64,000 nt of DNA from contig NC_079878.1 of NCBI RefSeq assembly GCF_029227915.1, positions 29,043,501 through 29,107,500 of the forward strand, read 5' to 3'. Under the pieces are notes generated by a model, which did no database searches, was not told the origin of the DNA, and was given only the letters and a program-made list of their open reading frames with translations. This DNA is from Hydractinia symbiolongicarpus. Taxonomy: Eukaryota > Cnidaria > Hydrozoa > Anthoathecata > Hydractiniidae. Position 1 is the first letter of the stretch. Each line of letters opens with the position of its first letter. The translations under genes were made by a program, and so were the position numbers. This document shows, piece after piece, positions 24,759 through 36,896 of this stretch.

Positions 24759-27700
24759 GAGTTTACTCCCTGCGTATTTTCTTTGTATACTTTTGACTAT
24801 ACGGGCCGAGTCTGGGATTAAGGGGAAATCGCGGGTTTTTGTTTGCCGGCGATTAAACTTCTTATATTCAGCGTCTCATCAAAAATGAAAACATTTTTGA
24901 AAACTACAAGTCTCATGTGTTTTAGTGTTGAAAAAATAATTTAAAAAATCGTTCGGGAAATGAGTTTACTCACAGGGTACTTTCTTTGTATACATTCGAC
25001 TATACGGGCCAAGCCCGGGATTTACGGGAAATCGCGGGTTTTCGTTTGCCGGCGATTAAACTTCTTTCATTAAGCGTCTCATCAAAAATGGAAACATTCC
25101 TGAAAACTACAAGTCTCATGCGTTTTAGTGGTGAAAAAATAATTTAAAAAATCGTTCGGGAAATAAGTTTACTCCCTGGCTACTTTCTTTGTATACTTTT
25201 GACTATACGGGCCGAGTCCGGGATTTACATGAAATCACGGGTTTTCGTTTGCCGGCGATTAAACATCTTTTATTTAGCGTCGCATCAAAAATGAAAACAT
25301 TTTTGAAAACTACAAGTCTCATGCGTTTTAGTGGTGAAAAGATAATTTAAAAAATCGTTCTGGAAATGAGTTTACTCCCTGCGTAATTTCTTTGTATACT
25401 TTTGACTATACGGGCCGAGTCCGGGATTAACGGAAAAATGGGGGTTTTCGTTTGCCGGCGATTAAACTTCTTTTATTCCGCGTCTCATCAAAAATGAAAA
25501 CATTTTTGAAAACTACAAGTCTCGTGAGTTTTAGTGGTGAAAAGATAATTTAAAAAATCGTTCTGGAAATGAGTTTACTCACAGGGTACTTTCTTTGTAT
25601 ATACTCGACTATACGGGCCAAGCACGGCATTTACGGGAAATCGCGGGTTTTCGTTTGCCGGCGATTAAACTTCTTTCATTAAGCGTCTCATCAAAAATGA
25701 AAGCATTCCTGAAAACTACAAGTCTCATGCGTTTTAGTGGTGAAAAAATAATTTAAAAAATCGTTCGGGAAATGTGTTTAATCCCTGGGTATTTTCTTTG
25801 TATACTTTTGACTATACGGGCCGAGTCCGGGATTTACGGGAAATCGCGGGTTTTCGTTTGCCGGCTATTAAACATCTTTTATTCAGCGTCTCATCAAAAA
25901 TGAAAACATTTTTGAAAACTACAAGTCTCATGCGTTTTAGTGGTGAAAAGATAATTTAAAAAATCGTTCTAAAAATGAGTTTACTCCCTGGGTATTTTCT
26001 TTGTATACTTTTGACTATACGGGCCGAGTTTGGGATTTACGGGAATTCGCGGGTTTTCGTTTGCCGGCGATTAAACTTCTTTTATTCAGCGTCTCATCAA
26101 AAATGAAAACATTTTTGAAAACTACAAGTCTCGTGCGTTTTAGTGGTGAAAAGATAATTTAAAAAATCGTTCTGGAAATGAGTTTACTCGCAGGGTACTT
26201 TCTTTGTATACTTTTGACTATACGGGCCGAGTCCGGGATTTACGGGAAATCGCGGGTTTTCGTTTGCCGGCGATTAAACTTCTTTTATTCAGCGTCTCAT
26301 CAAAAATGAAAACATTTTTGAAAACTACAAGTCTCATACGTTTTAGTGGTGAAAAAATAATTTAAAAAATCGTTCGGGAAATGAGTTTACTCCCTGAGTA
26401 TTTTCTTTGTGTACTTTTGACTATACGGGCCGAGTCCGGGATTTACGGGAAATCGCGGGTTTTCGTTTGCCAGCGATTAAACATCTTTTATTCAGCGTCT
26501 CATCAAAAATGAAAACATTTTTGAAAACTACAAGTCTCATGCGTTTTAGTGGTGAAAAGATAATTTAAAAAATCGTTCTGGAAATGAGTTTACTCCCTGG
26601 GTATTTTCTTTGTATACTTTTGACTATACGGGCCGAGTTTGGGATTTACGGGAATTCGCGGTTTTCGTTTGCCGGCGATTAAACTTCTTTTATTCAGCGT
26701 CTCATCAAAAATGAAAACATTTTTGAAAACTACAAGTCTCATACGTTTTAGTGGTGAAAAAATAATTTAAAAAATCGTTCGGGAAATGAGTTTACTCCCT
26801 GAGTATTTTCTTTGTGTACTTTTGACTATACGGGCCGAGTCCGGGATTTACGGGAAATCGCGGGTTTTCGTTTGCCGGCGATTAAACATCTTTTATTCAG
26901 CGTCTCATCAAAAATGAAAACATTTTTGAAAACTACAAGTCTCATGCGTTTTATTGGTGAAAAGATAATTTAAAAAATCGTTCTGGAAATGAGTTTAGTC
27001 CCTGCGTATTTTCTTTGTATACTTTTGACTATACGGGCCGAGTCCGGGATTAACGGGAAATCGCGGGTTTTTGTTTGCCGGCGATTAAACTTCTTATATT
27101 CAGCGTCTCATCAAAAATGAAAACATTTTTGAAAACTACAAGTCTCATGTGTTTTAGTGTTGAAAAAATAATTTAAAAAATCGTTCGGGAAATGATTTTA
27201 CTCACAGGGTACTTTCTTTGTATACATTCGACTATACGGGCCAAGCCCGGGATTTACGGGAAATCGCGGGTTTTCGTTTGCCGGCGATTAAACTTCTTTC
27301 ATTAAGCGTCTCATCAAAAATGAAAACATTCCTGAAAACTACAAGTCTCATGCGTTTTAGTGGTGAAAAAATAATTTAAAAAATCGTTCTGGAAATGAGT
27401 TTACTCCCTGCGTAATTTCTTTGTATACTTTTGACTATACGGGCCGAGTCCGGGATTAACGGGAAATCGCGGGTTTTCGTTTGCCGGCGATTAAACTTCT
27501 TTTATTCCGCGTCTCATCAAAAATGAAAACATTTTTGAAAACTACAAGTCTCGTGAGTTTTAGTGGTGAAAAGATAATTTAAAAAATCGTTCTGGAAATG
27601 AGTTTACTCACAGGGTACTTTCTTTGTATATACTCGACTATACGGGCCAAGCACGGCATTTACGGGGAATCGCAGGTTTTCGTTTGCCGGCGATTAAACT

Positions 27701-30700
27701 ACTTTCATTAAGCGTCTCATCAAAAATGAAAGCATTCCTGAAAACTACAAGTCTCATGCGTTTTAGTGGTAAAAAAAATAATTTAAAAAATCGTTCGGGA
27801 AATGTGTTTACTCCCTGGGTATTTTCTTTGTATACTTTTGACTATACGGGCCGAGTCCGGGATTTACGGGAAATCGCGGGTTTTCGTTTGCCGGCGATTA
27901 AACATCTTTTATTCAGCGTCTCATCAAAAATGAAAACATTTTTGAAAACTACAAGTCTCATGCGTTTTAGTGGTGAAAAGATAATTTAAAAAATCGTTCT
28001 GGAAATGAGTTTACTCCCTGGGTATTTTCTTTGTATACTTTTGACTATACGGGCCGAGTTTGGGATTTACGGGAATTCGCGGGTTTTCGTTTGCCGGCGA
28101 TTAAACTTCTTTTATTCAGCGTCTCATCAAAAATGAAAACATTTTTGAAAACTACAAGTCTCGTGCGTTTTAGTGGTGAAAAGATAATTTAAAAAATCGT
28201 TCTGGAAATGAGTTTACTCGCAGGGTACTTTCTTTGTATACTTTTGACTATACGGGCCGAGTCCGGGATTTACAGGAAATCGCGGGTTTTCGTTTGCCGG
28301 CGATTAAACTTCTTTTATTCAGCGTCTCATCAAAAATGAAAACATTTTTGAAAACTGCAAGTCTCATACGTTTTAGTGGTGAAAAAATAATTTAAAAAAT
28401 CGTTCGGGAAATGAGTTTACTCCCTGAGTATTTTCTTTGTGTACTTTTGACTATACGGGCCGAGTCCGGGATTTACGGGAAATCGCGGGTTTTCGTTTGC
28501 CGGCGATTAAACATCTTTTATTCAGCGTCTCATCAAAAATGAAAACATTTTTGAAAACTACAAGTCTCATGCGTTTTAGTGGTGAAAATATAATTTAAAA
28601 AATCGTTCTGGAAATGAGTTTACTCACAGGGTACTTTCTTTGTATATACTCGACTATACGGGCCAAGAACGGCATTTACGGGAAATCGCGGGTTTTCGTT
28701 TGCCGGCGATTAAACATCTTTTATTCAGCGTCTCATCAAAAATGAAAACATTTTTGAAAACTACAAGTCTCATGCGTTTTAGTGGTGAAAAAATAATTTA
28801 AAAAATCGTTCGGGAAATGAGTTTACTCCCTGGGTACTTTCTTTGTATACTTTTGACTATACGGGCCGAGTCCGGGATTTACGGGAAATCGCGGGTTTTC
28901 GTTTGCCGGCGATTAAACATCTTTTATTCAGCGTCTCATCAAAAATGAAAACATTTTTGAAAACTACAAGTCTCATGCGTTTTAGTGGTGAAAATATAAT
29001 TTAAAAAATCGTTCTGGAAATGAGTTTACTCACAGGGTACTTTCTTTGTATATACTCGACTATACGGGCCAAGAACGGCATTTTCGGGAAATCGCGGGTT
29101 TTCGTTTGCCGGCGATTAAACATCTTTTATTCAGCGTCTCATCAAAAATGAAAACATTTTTGAAAACTACAAGTCATGAGACTTGTAGTTTTCAAAAATG
29201 TTTTCATTTTTGATGAGACGCTGAATGAAAATATTTTTGAAAACTACAAGTCTCATACGTTTTAGTGGTGAAAAAATAATTTAAAAAATCGTTCGGGAAA
29301 TGAGTTTACTCCCTGAGTATTTTCTTTGTGTACTTTTGACTATACGGGCCGAGTTCGGGATTTACGGGAAATCGCGGGTTTTCGTTTCCGGCGATTAAGC
29401 ATCTTTTATTCAGCGTCTCATCAAAAATGAAAACATTTTTGAAAACTACAAGTGTCATGCGTTTTAGTGGTGAAAAGATAATTTAAAAAATCGTTCTGGA
29501 AATGAGTTTACTCCCTGGGTATTTTCTTTGTATACTTTTGACTATACGGGCCGAGTTTGGGATTAACGGGAAATCGCGGGTTTTCGTTTGCCGGCGATTA
29601 AACTTCTTTTATTCCGCGTCTCATCAAAAATGAAAACATTTTTGAAAACTACAAGGCTCATGCGTTTTAGTGGTGAAAAAATAATTTAAAAAATCGTTCG
29701 GGAAATGAGTTTACTCCCTGGGTACTTTCTTTGTATACTTTTGACTATACGGGCCGAGTCCGGGATTTACGGGAAATCGCGGGTTTTCGTTTGCCGGCGA
29801 TTAAACATCTTTTATTCAGCGTCTCATCAAAAATGAAAACATTTTTTAAAACTACAAGTCTCATGCGTTTTAGTGGTGAAACAATAATTTAAAAAATCGT
29901 TCGGGAAATGAGTTTACTCCCTGGGTACTTTATTTGTATACTTTTGACTATACGGGCCGAGTCCGGGATTTACGGGAAATCGCGGGTTTTCGTTTGCCGG
30001 CGATTAAACAATTTTTATTCAGCGTCTCATCAAAAATGAAAACATTTTTGAAAACTACAAGTCTCATGTGTTTTTGTGGTGAAAAGATAATTTAAAAAAT
30101 CGTTCTGGAAATGAGTTTACTCCCTGGGTATTTTCTTTGTATACTTTTGACTATACGGGCCGAGTTTTGGATTTACGGGAAATCGCGGGTTTTCGTTTGC
30201 CGGCGATTAAACTTCTTTTATTCAGAGTCTCATCAAAAATGAAAACATTTTTGAAAATTACAAGTCTCATACGTTTAAGTGGTCAAAAAATAATTTAAAA
30301 AATCGTTCGGAAAATGAATTTACTCCCTGGGTATTTTCTTTGTATACTTTTGACTATACGGGCCGAGATTTGGATTTACGGGAATTCGCGGGTTTTCGTT
30401 TGCCGGCGATTAAACTTCTTTTATTCAGCGTCCCATCAAAAATGAAAACATTTTTGAAAACTACAAGTCTCGTGCGTTTTAGTGGTGAAAAGATAATTTA
30501 AAAAATCGTTCTGGAAATGAGTTTACTCGCAGGGTACTTTCTTTGTATACTTTTGACAATACGGACCGAGTTTGGGATTAACGGGAAATCGCAGGTTTTC
30601 GTTTGCCGGCGATTAAACTTCTTTTATTCCGCGTCTCATCAAAAATGAAAACATTTTTGAAAACTACAAGTCTCGTGCGTTTTAGTGGTGAAAAGATAAT

Positions 30701-31127
30701 TTAAAAAATCGTTCTGGAAATGAGTTTACTCACAGGGTACTTTCTTTGTATATACTCGACTATACGGGCCAAGCACGGCATTTACGGGAAATCGCGGGTT
30801 TTCGTTTGCCGGCGATTAAACATCTTTTATTCAGCGTCTCATCAAAAATGAAAACAATTTTGAAAACTACAAGTCTCATGCGTTTTAGTGGTGAAAAAAT
30901 AATTTAAAAAATCGTTCGGGAAATGAGTTTACTCCCTGGGTACTTTCTTTGTATACTTTTGACTATACGGGCCGAGTCCGGGATTTACGGGAAATCGCGG
31001 GTTTTCGTTTGCCGGCGATTAAACATCTTTTATTCAGCGTCTCATCAAAAATGAAAACATTTTTGAAAACTACAAGTCTCATGCGTTTTAGTGGTGAAAA
31101 GATAATTTAAAAAATCGTTCTGGAAAT
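24759..31127 (+). repeat. Superblock of about 6 kb, copy 1 (6369 bp)
   Basis: This segment starts with a D monomer carrying GAGTCTGGGATTAAGGGG and recurs from 31128. Shared private markers include AATGGAAACATTCC, AAATAAGTTTACTCCCTGGC, TTTACATGAAATC, GCGTCGCATC, GGAAAAATGGGGG, TCGTGAGTTTTAG, a GTGGTAAAAAA run, the 77-bp inverted insertion, CGTTTCCGGCG, GAAACAATAATTT, AAACAATTTTTATTC, GAGATTTGG and TTGACAATACGG. Offsets to copy 2 are 6369 bp for about 24.76-25.76 kb, 5760 for 26.37-27.38 kb and 5963 for 27.4-30.8 kb. Copy 2 therefore lacks three monomers near 25.76-26.37 kb, and copy 1 lacks one near 27.38 kb. Within matched stretches I see only scattered single-base differences. Confidence 0.88.
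29129..29226. repeat. Perfect 47-bp inverted repeat with 4-bp loop (copy 1)
   Basis: Bases 29129-29175 (ATTCAGCGTC to CTACAAGTC) are followed by ATGA (29176-29179) and then by their exact reverse complement (29180-29226, GACTTGTAG to GACGCTGAAT). The inverted part is itself satellite sequence: monomer positions 158 back to 108 on the opposite strand (29176-29226, 51 bp). Forward satellite then resumes at monomer position 129 (29227), duplicating 26 bp, so the net insertion is 77 bp. A second, overlapping inverted repeat pairs 29176-29205 with 29227-29256 with one mismatch (ATATTTTTG against CATTTTTG). The structure could form a long hairpin or cruciform. It reads as a template switch with AAT microhomology at the return junction. 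Confidence 0.95.
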
Positions 31128-34100
31128 GAGTTTACTCCCTGCGTATTTTCTTTGTATACTTTTGACTATACGGGCCGAGTCTGGGATTAAGGGGAAATCG
31201 CGGGTTTTTGTTTGCCGGCGATTAAACTTCTTATATTCAGCGTCTCATCAAAAATGAAAACATTTTTGAAAACTACAAGTCTCATGTGTTTTAGTGTTGA
31301 AAAAATAATTTAAAAAATCGTTCGGGAAATGAGTTTACTCACAGGGTACTTTCTTTGTATACATTCGACTATACGGGCCAAGCCCGGGATTTACGGGAAA
31401 TCGCGGGTTTTCGTTTGCCGGCGATTAAACTTCTTTCATTAAGCGTCTCATCAAAAATGGAAACATTCCTGAAAACTACAAGTCTCATGCGTTTTAGTGG
31501 TGAAAAAATAATTTAAAAAATCGTTCGGGAAATAAGTTTACTCCCTGGCTACTTTCTTTGTATACTTTTGACTATACGGGCCGAGTCCGGGATTTACATG
31601 AAATCACGGGTTTTCGTTTGCCGGCGATTAAACATCTTTTATTTAGCGTCGCATCAAAAATGAAAACATTTTTGAAAACTACAAGTCTCATGCGTTTTAG
31701 TGGTGAAAAGATAATTTAAAAAATCGTTCTGGAAATGAGTTTACTCCCTGCGTAATTTCTTTGTATACTTTTGACTATACGGGCCGAGTCCGGGATTAAC
31801 GGAAAAATGGGGGTTTTCGTTTGCCGGCGATTAAACTTCTTTTATTCCGCGTCTCATCAAAAATGAAAACATTTTTGAAAACTACAAGTCTCGTGAGTTT
31901 TAGTGGTGAAAAGATAATTTAAAAAATCGTTCTGGAAATGAGTTTACTCACAGGGTACTTTCTTTGTATATACTCGACTATACGGGCCAAGCACGGCATT
32001 TACGGGAAATCGCGGGTTTTCGTTTGCCGGCGATTAAACTTCTTTCATTAAGCGTCTCATCAAAAATGAAAGCATTCCTGAAAACTACAAGTCTCATGCG
32101 TTTTAGTGGTGAAAAAATAATTTAAAAAATCGTTCGGGAAATGAGTTTACTCCCTGAGTATTTTCTTTGTGTACTTTTGACTATACGGGCCGAGTCCGGG
32201 ATTTACGGGAAATCGCGGGTTTTCGTTTGCCAGCGATTAAACATCTTTTATTCAGCGTCTCATCAAAAATGAAAACATTTTTGAAAACTACAAGTCTCAT
32301 GCGTTTTAGTGGTGAAAAGATAATTTAAAAAATCGTTCTGGAAATGAGTTTACTCCCTGGGTATTTTCTTTGTATACTTTTGACTATACGGGCCGAGTTT
32401 GGGATTTACGGGAATTCGCGGTTTTCGTTTGCCGGCGATTAAACTTCTTTTATTCAGCGTCTCATCAAAAATGAAAACATTTTTGAAAACTACAAGTCTC
32501 ATACGTTTTAGTGGTGAAAAAATAATTTAAAAAATCGTTCGTGAAATGAGTTTACTCCCTGAGTATTTTCTTTGTGTACTTTTGACTATACGGGCCGAGT
32601 CCGGGATTTACGGGAAATCGCGGGTTTTCGTTTGCCGGCGATTAAACATCTTTTATTCAGCGTCTCATCAAAAATGAAAACATTTTTGAAAACTACAAGT
32701 CTCATGCGTTTTATTGGTGAAAAGATAATTTAAAAAATCGTTCTGGAAATGAGTTTAGTCCCTGCGTATTTTCTTTGTATACTTTTGACTATACGGGCCG
32801 AGTCCGGGATTAACGGGAAATCGCGGGTTTTTGTTTGCCGGCGATTAAACTTCTTATATTCAGCGTCTCATCAAAAATGAAAACATTTTTGAAAACTACA
32901 AGTCTCATGTGTTTTAGTGTTGAAAAAATAATTTAAAAAATCGTTCGGGAAATGATTTTACTCACAGGGTACTTTCTTTGTATACATTCGACTATACGGG
33001 CCAAGCCCGGGATTTACGGGAAATCGCGGGTTTTCGTTTGCCGGCGATTAAACTTCTTTCATTAAGCGTCTCATCAAAAATGAAAACATTCCTGAAAACT
33101 ACAAGTCTCATGCGTTTTAGTGGTGAAAAAATAATTTAAAAAATCGTTCGGGAAATAAGTTTACTCCCTGGCTACTTTCTTTGTATACTTTTGACTATAC
33201 GGGCCGAGTCCGGGATTTACATGAAATCGCGGGTTTTCGTTTGCCGGCGATTAAACATCTTTTATTCAGCGTCGCATCAAAAATGAAAACATTTTTGAAA
33301 ACTACAAGTCTCATGCGTTTTAGTGGTGAAAAGATAATTTAAAAAATCGTTCTGGAAATGAGTTTACTCCCTGCGTAATTTCTTTGTATACTTTTGACTA
33401 TACGGGCCGAGTCCGGGATTAACGGGAAATCGCGGGTTTTCGTTTGCCGGCGATTAAACTTCTTTTATTCCGCGTCTCATTAAAAATGAAAACATTTTTG
33501 AAAACTACAAGTCTCGTGAGTTTTAGTGGTGAAAAGATAATTTAAAAAATCGTTCTGGAAATGAGTTTACTCACAGGGTACTTTCTTTGTATATACTCGA
33601 CTATACGGGCCAAGCACGGCATTTACGGGGAATCGCAGGTTTTCGTTTGCCGGCGATTAAACTACTTTCATTAAGCGTCTCATCAAAAATGAAAGCATTC
33701 CTGAAAACTACAAGTCTCATGCGTTTTAGTGGTAAAAAAAAAAATTTAAAAAATCGTTCGGGAAATGTGTTTACTCCCTGGGTATTTTCTTTGTATACTT
33801 TTGACTATACGGGCCGAGTCCGGGATTTACGGGAAATCGCGGGTTTTCGTTTGCCGGCGATTAAACATCTTTTATTCAGCGTCTCATCAAAAATGAAAAC
33901 ATTTTTGAAAACTACAAGTCTCATGCGTTTTAGTGGTGAAAAGATAATTTAAAAAATCGTTCTGGAAATGAGTTTACTCCCTGGGTATTTTCTTTGTATA
34001 CTTTTGACTATACGGGCCGAGTTTGGGATTTACGGGAATTCGCGGGTTTTCGTTTGCCGGCGATTAAACTTCTTTTATTCAGCGTCTCATCAAAAATGAA

Positions 34101-36896
34101 AACATTTTTGAAAACTACAAGTCTCGTGCGTTTTAGTGGTGAAAAGATAATTTAAAAAATCGTTCTGGAAATGAGTTTACTCGCAGGGTACTTTCTTTGT
34201 ATACTTTTGACTATACGGGCCGAGTCCGGGATTTACAGGAAATCGCGGGTTTTCGTTTGCCGGCGATTAAACTTCTTTTATTCAGCGTCTCATCAAAAAT
34301 GAAAACATTTTTGAAAACTGCAAGTCTCATACGTTTTAGTGGTGAAAAAATAATTTAAAAAATCGTTCGGGAAATGAGTTTACTCCCTGAGTATTTTCTT
34401 TGTGTACTTTTGACTATACGGGCCGAGTCCGGGATTTACGGGAAATCGCGGGTTTTCGTTTGCCGGCGATTAAACATCTTTTATTCAGCGTCTCATCAAA
34501 AATGAAAACATTTTTGAAAACTACAAGTCTCATGCGTTTTAGTGGTGAAAATATAATTTAAAAAATCGTTCTGGAAATGAGTTTACTCACAGGGTACTTT
34601 CTTTGTATATACTCGACTATACGGGCCAAGAACGGCATTTACGGGAAATCGCGGGTTTTCGTTTGCCGGCGATTAAACATCTTTTATTCAGCGTCTCATC
34701 AAAAATGAAAACATTTTTGAAAACTACAAGTCTCATGCGTTTTAGTGGTGAAAAAATAATTTAAAAAATCGTTCGGGAAATGAGTTTACTCCCTGGGTAC
34801 TTTCTTTGTATACTTTTGACTATACGGGCCGAGTCCGGGATTTACGGGAAATCGCGGGTTTTCGTTTGCCGGCGATTAAACATCTTTTATTCAGCGTCTC
34901 ATCAAAAATGAAAACATTTTTGAAAACTACAAGTCTCATGCGTTTTAGTGGTGAAAATATAATTTAAAAAATCGTTCTGGAAATGAGTTTACTCACAGGG
35001 TACTTTCTTTGTATATACTCGACTATACGGGCCAAGAACGGCATTTACGGGAAATCGCGGGTTTTCGTTTGCCGGCGATTAAACATCTTTTATTCAGCGT
35101 CTCATCAAAAATGAAAACATTTTTGAAAACTACAAGTCATGAGACTTGTAGTTTTCAAAAATGTTTTCATTTTTGATGAGACGCTGAATGAAAACATTTT
35201 TGAAAACTACAAGTCTCATACGTTTTAGTGGTGAAAAAATAATTTAAAAAATCGTTCGGGAAATGAGTTTACTCCCTGAGTATTTTCTTTGTGTACTTTT
35301 GACTATACGGGCCGAGTTCGGGATTTACGGGAAATCGCGGGTTTTCGTTTCCGGCGATTAAGCATCTTTTATTCAGCGTCTCATCAAAAATGAAAACATT
35401 TTTGAAAACTACAAGTCTCATGCGTTTTAGTGGTGAAAAGATAATTTAAAAAATCGTTCTGGAAATGAGTTTACTCCCTGGGTATTTTCTTTGTATACTT
35501 TTGACTATACGGGCCGAGTTTGGGATTAACGGGAAATCGCGGGTTTTCGTTTGCCGGCGATTAAACTTCTTTTATTCCGCGTCTCATCAAAAATGAAAAC
35601 ATTTTTGAAAACTACAAGGCTCATGCGTTTTAGTGGTGAAAAAATAATTTAAAAAATCGTTCGGGAAATGAGTTTACTCCCTGGGTACTTTCTTTGTATA
35701 CTTTTGACTATACGGGCCGAGTCCGGGATTTACGGGAAATCGCGGGTTTTCGTTTGCCGGCGATTAAACATCTTTTATTCAGCGTCTCATCAAAAATGAA
35801 AACATTTTTTAAAACTACAAGTCTCATGCGTTTTAGTGGTGAAACAATAATTTAAAAAATCGTTCGGGAAATGAGTTTACTCCCTGGGTACTTTATTTGT
35901 ATACTTTTGACTATACGGGCCGAGTACGGGATTTACGGGAAATCGCGGGTTTTCGTTTGCCGGCGATTAAACAATTTTTATTCAGCGTCTCATCAAAAAT
36001 GAAAACATTTTTGAAAACTACAAGTCTCATGTGTTTTTGTGGTGAAAAGATAATTTAAAAAATCGTTCTGGAAATGAGTTTACTCCCTGGGTATTTTCTT
36101 TGTATACTTTTGACTATACGGGCCGAGTTTTGGATTTACGGGAAATCGCGGGTTTTCGTTTGCCGGCGATTAAACTTCTTTTATTCAGAGTCTCATCAAA
36201 AATGAAAACATTTTTGAAAATTACAAGTCTCATACGTTTAAGTGGTCAAAAAATAATTTAAAAAATCGTTCGGAAAATGAATTTACTCCCTGGGTATTTT
36301 CTTTGTATACTTTTGACTATACGGGCCGAGATTTGGATTTACGGGAATTCGCGGGTTTTCGTTTGCCGGCGATTAAACTTCTTTTATTCAGCGTCCCATC
36401 AAAAATGAAAACATTTTTGAAAACTACAAGTCTCGTGCGTTTTAGTGGTGAAAAGATAATTTAAAAAATCGTTCTGGAAATGAGTTTACTCGCAGGGTAC
36501 TTTCTTTGTATACTTTTGACAATACGGGCCGAGTTTGGGATTAACGGGAAATCGCAGGTTTTCGTTTGCCGGCGATTAAACTTCTTTTATTCCGCGTCTC
36601 ATCAAAAATGAAAACATTTTTGAAAACTACAAGTCTCGTGCGTTTTAGTGGTGAAAAGATAATTTAAAAAATCGTTCTGGAAATGAGTTTACTCACAGGG
36701 TACTTTCTTTGTATATACTCGACTATACGGCCAAGCACGGCATTTACGGGAAATCGCGGGTTTTCGTTTGCCGGCGATTAAACATCTTTTATTCAGCGTC
36801 TCATCAAAAATGAAAACATTTTTGAAAACTACAAGTCTCATGCGTTTTAGTGGTGAAAAGATAATTTAAAAAATCGTTCTGGAAATGAGTTTACTC
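31128..36896 (+). repeat. Superblock of about 6 kb, copy 2 (5769 bp)
   Basis: This is the near-identical partner of copy 1, including the inverted insertion at 35139-35215. Its differences are few: CGTGAAATG near 32541, CATTAAAAATG near 33480, one A-run length change near 33734, TTTACGGG at 35044 where copy 1 has TTTTCGGG, and a one-base loss in TATACGGCCAAGC near 36729. It retains a monomer with AAATAAGTTTACTCCCTGGC near 33.15 kb that copy 1 lacks at the matching place, and it lacks one A monomer before 36.84 kb. Confidence 0.88.
35092..35189. repeat. Perfect 47-bp inverted repeat with 4-bp loop (copy 2)
   Basis: This is the same structure as at 29129-29226, exactly 5963 bp downstream. The arms are 35092-35138 and 35143-35189 with ATGA between them. 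Both junctions are identical to copy 1, so this is one event that was later duplicated with its surroundings. Here the overlapping second inverted repeat (35139-35168 with 35190-35219) is perfect, because the forward arm reads GAAAACATTTTTG where copy 1 has GAAAATATTTTTG. Confidence 0.95.

Noticed and set aside
27624-27989. 121-codon open frames at 27624-27989, 33587-33952 and 40970-41335
   Set aside because: Each is two satellite monomers joined by a one-base A-run expansion. The second half repeats the first in sequence, and the three copies trace to the same duplicated block. There is no sign of coding constraint.
29176-29226. Inverted segment as a mobile-element terminal repeat
   Set aside because: The inverted 51 bp is satellite sequence itself, not foreign DNA. 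There is no internal element and no target-site duplication other than the 26-bp satellite overlap explained by template switching.
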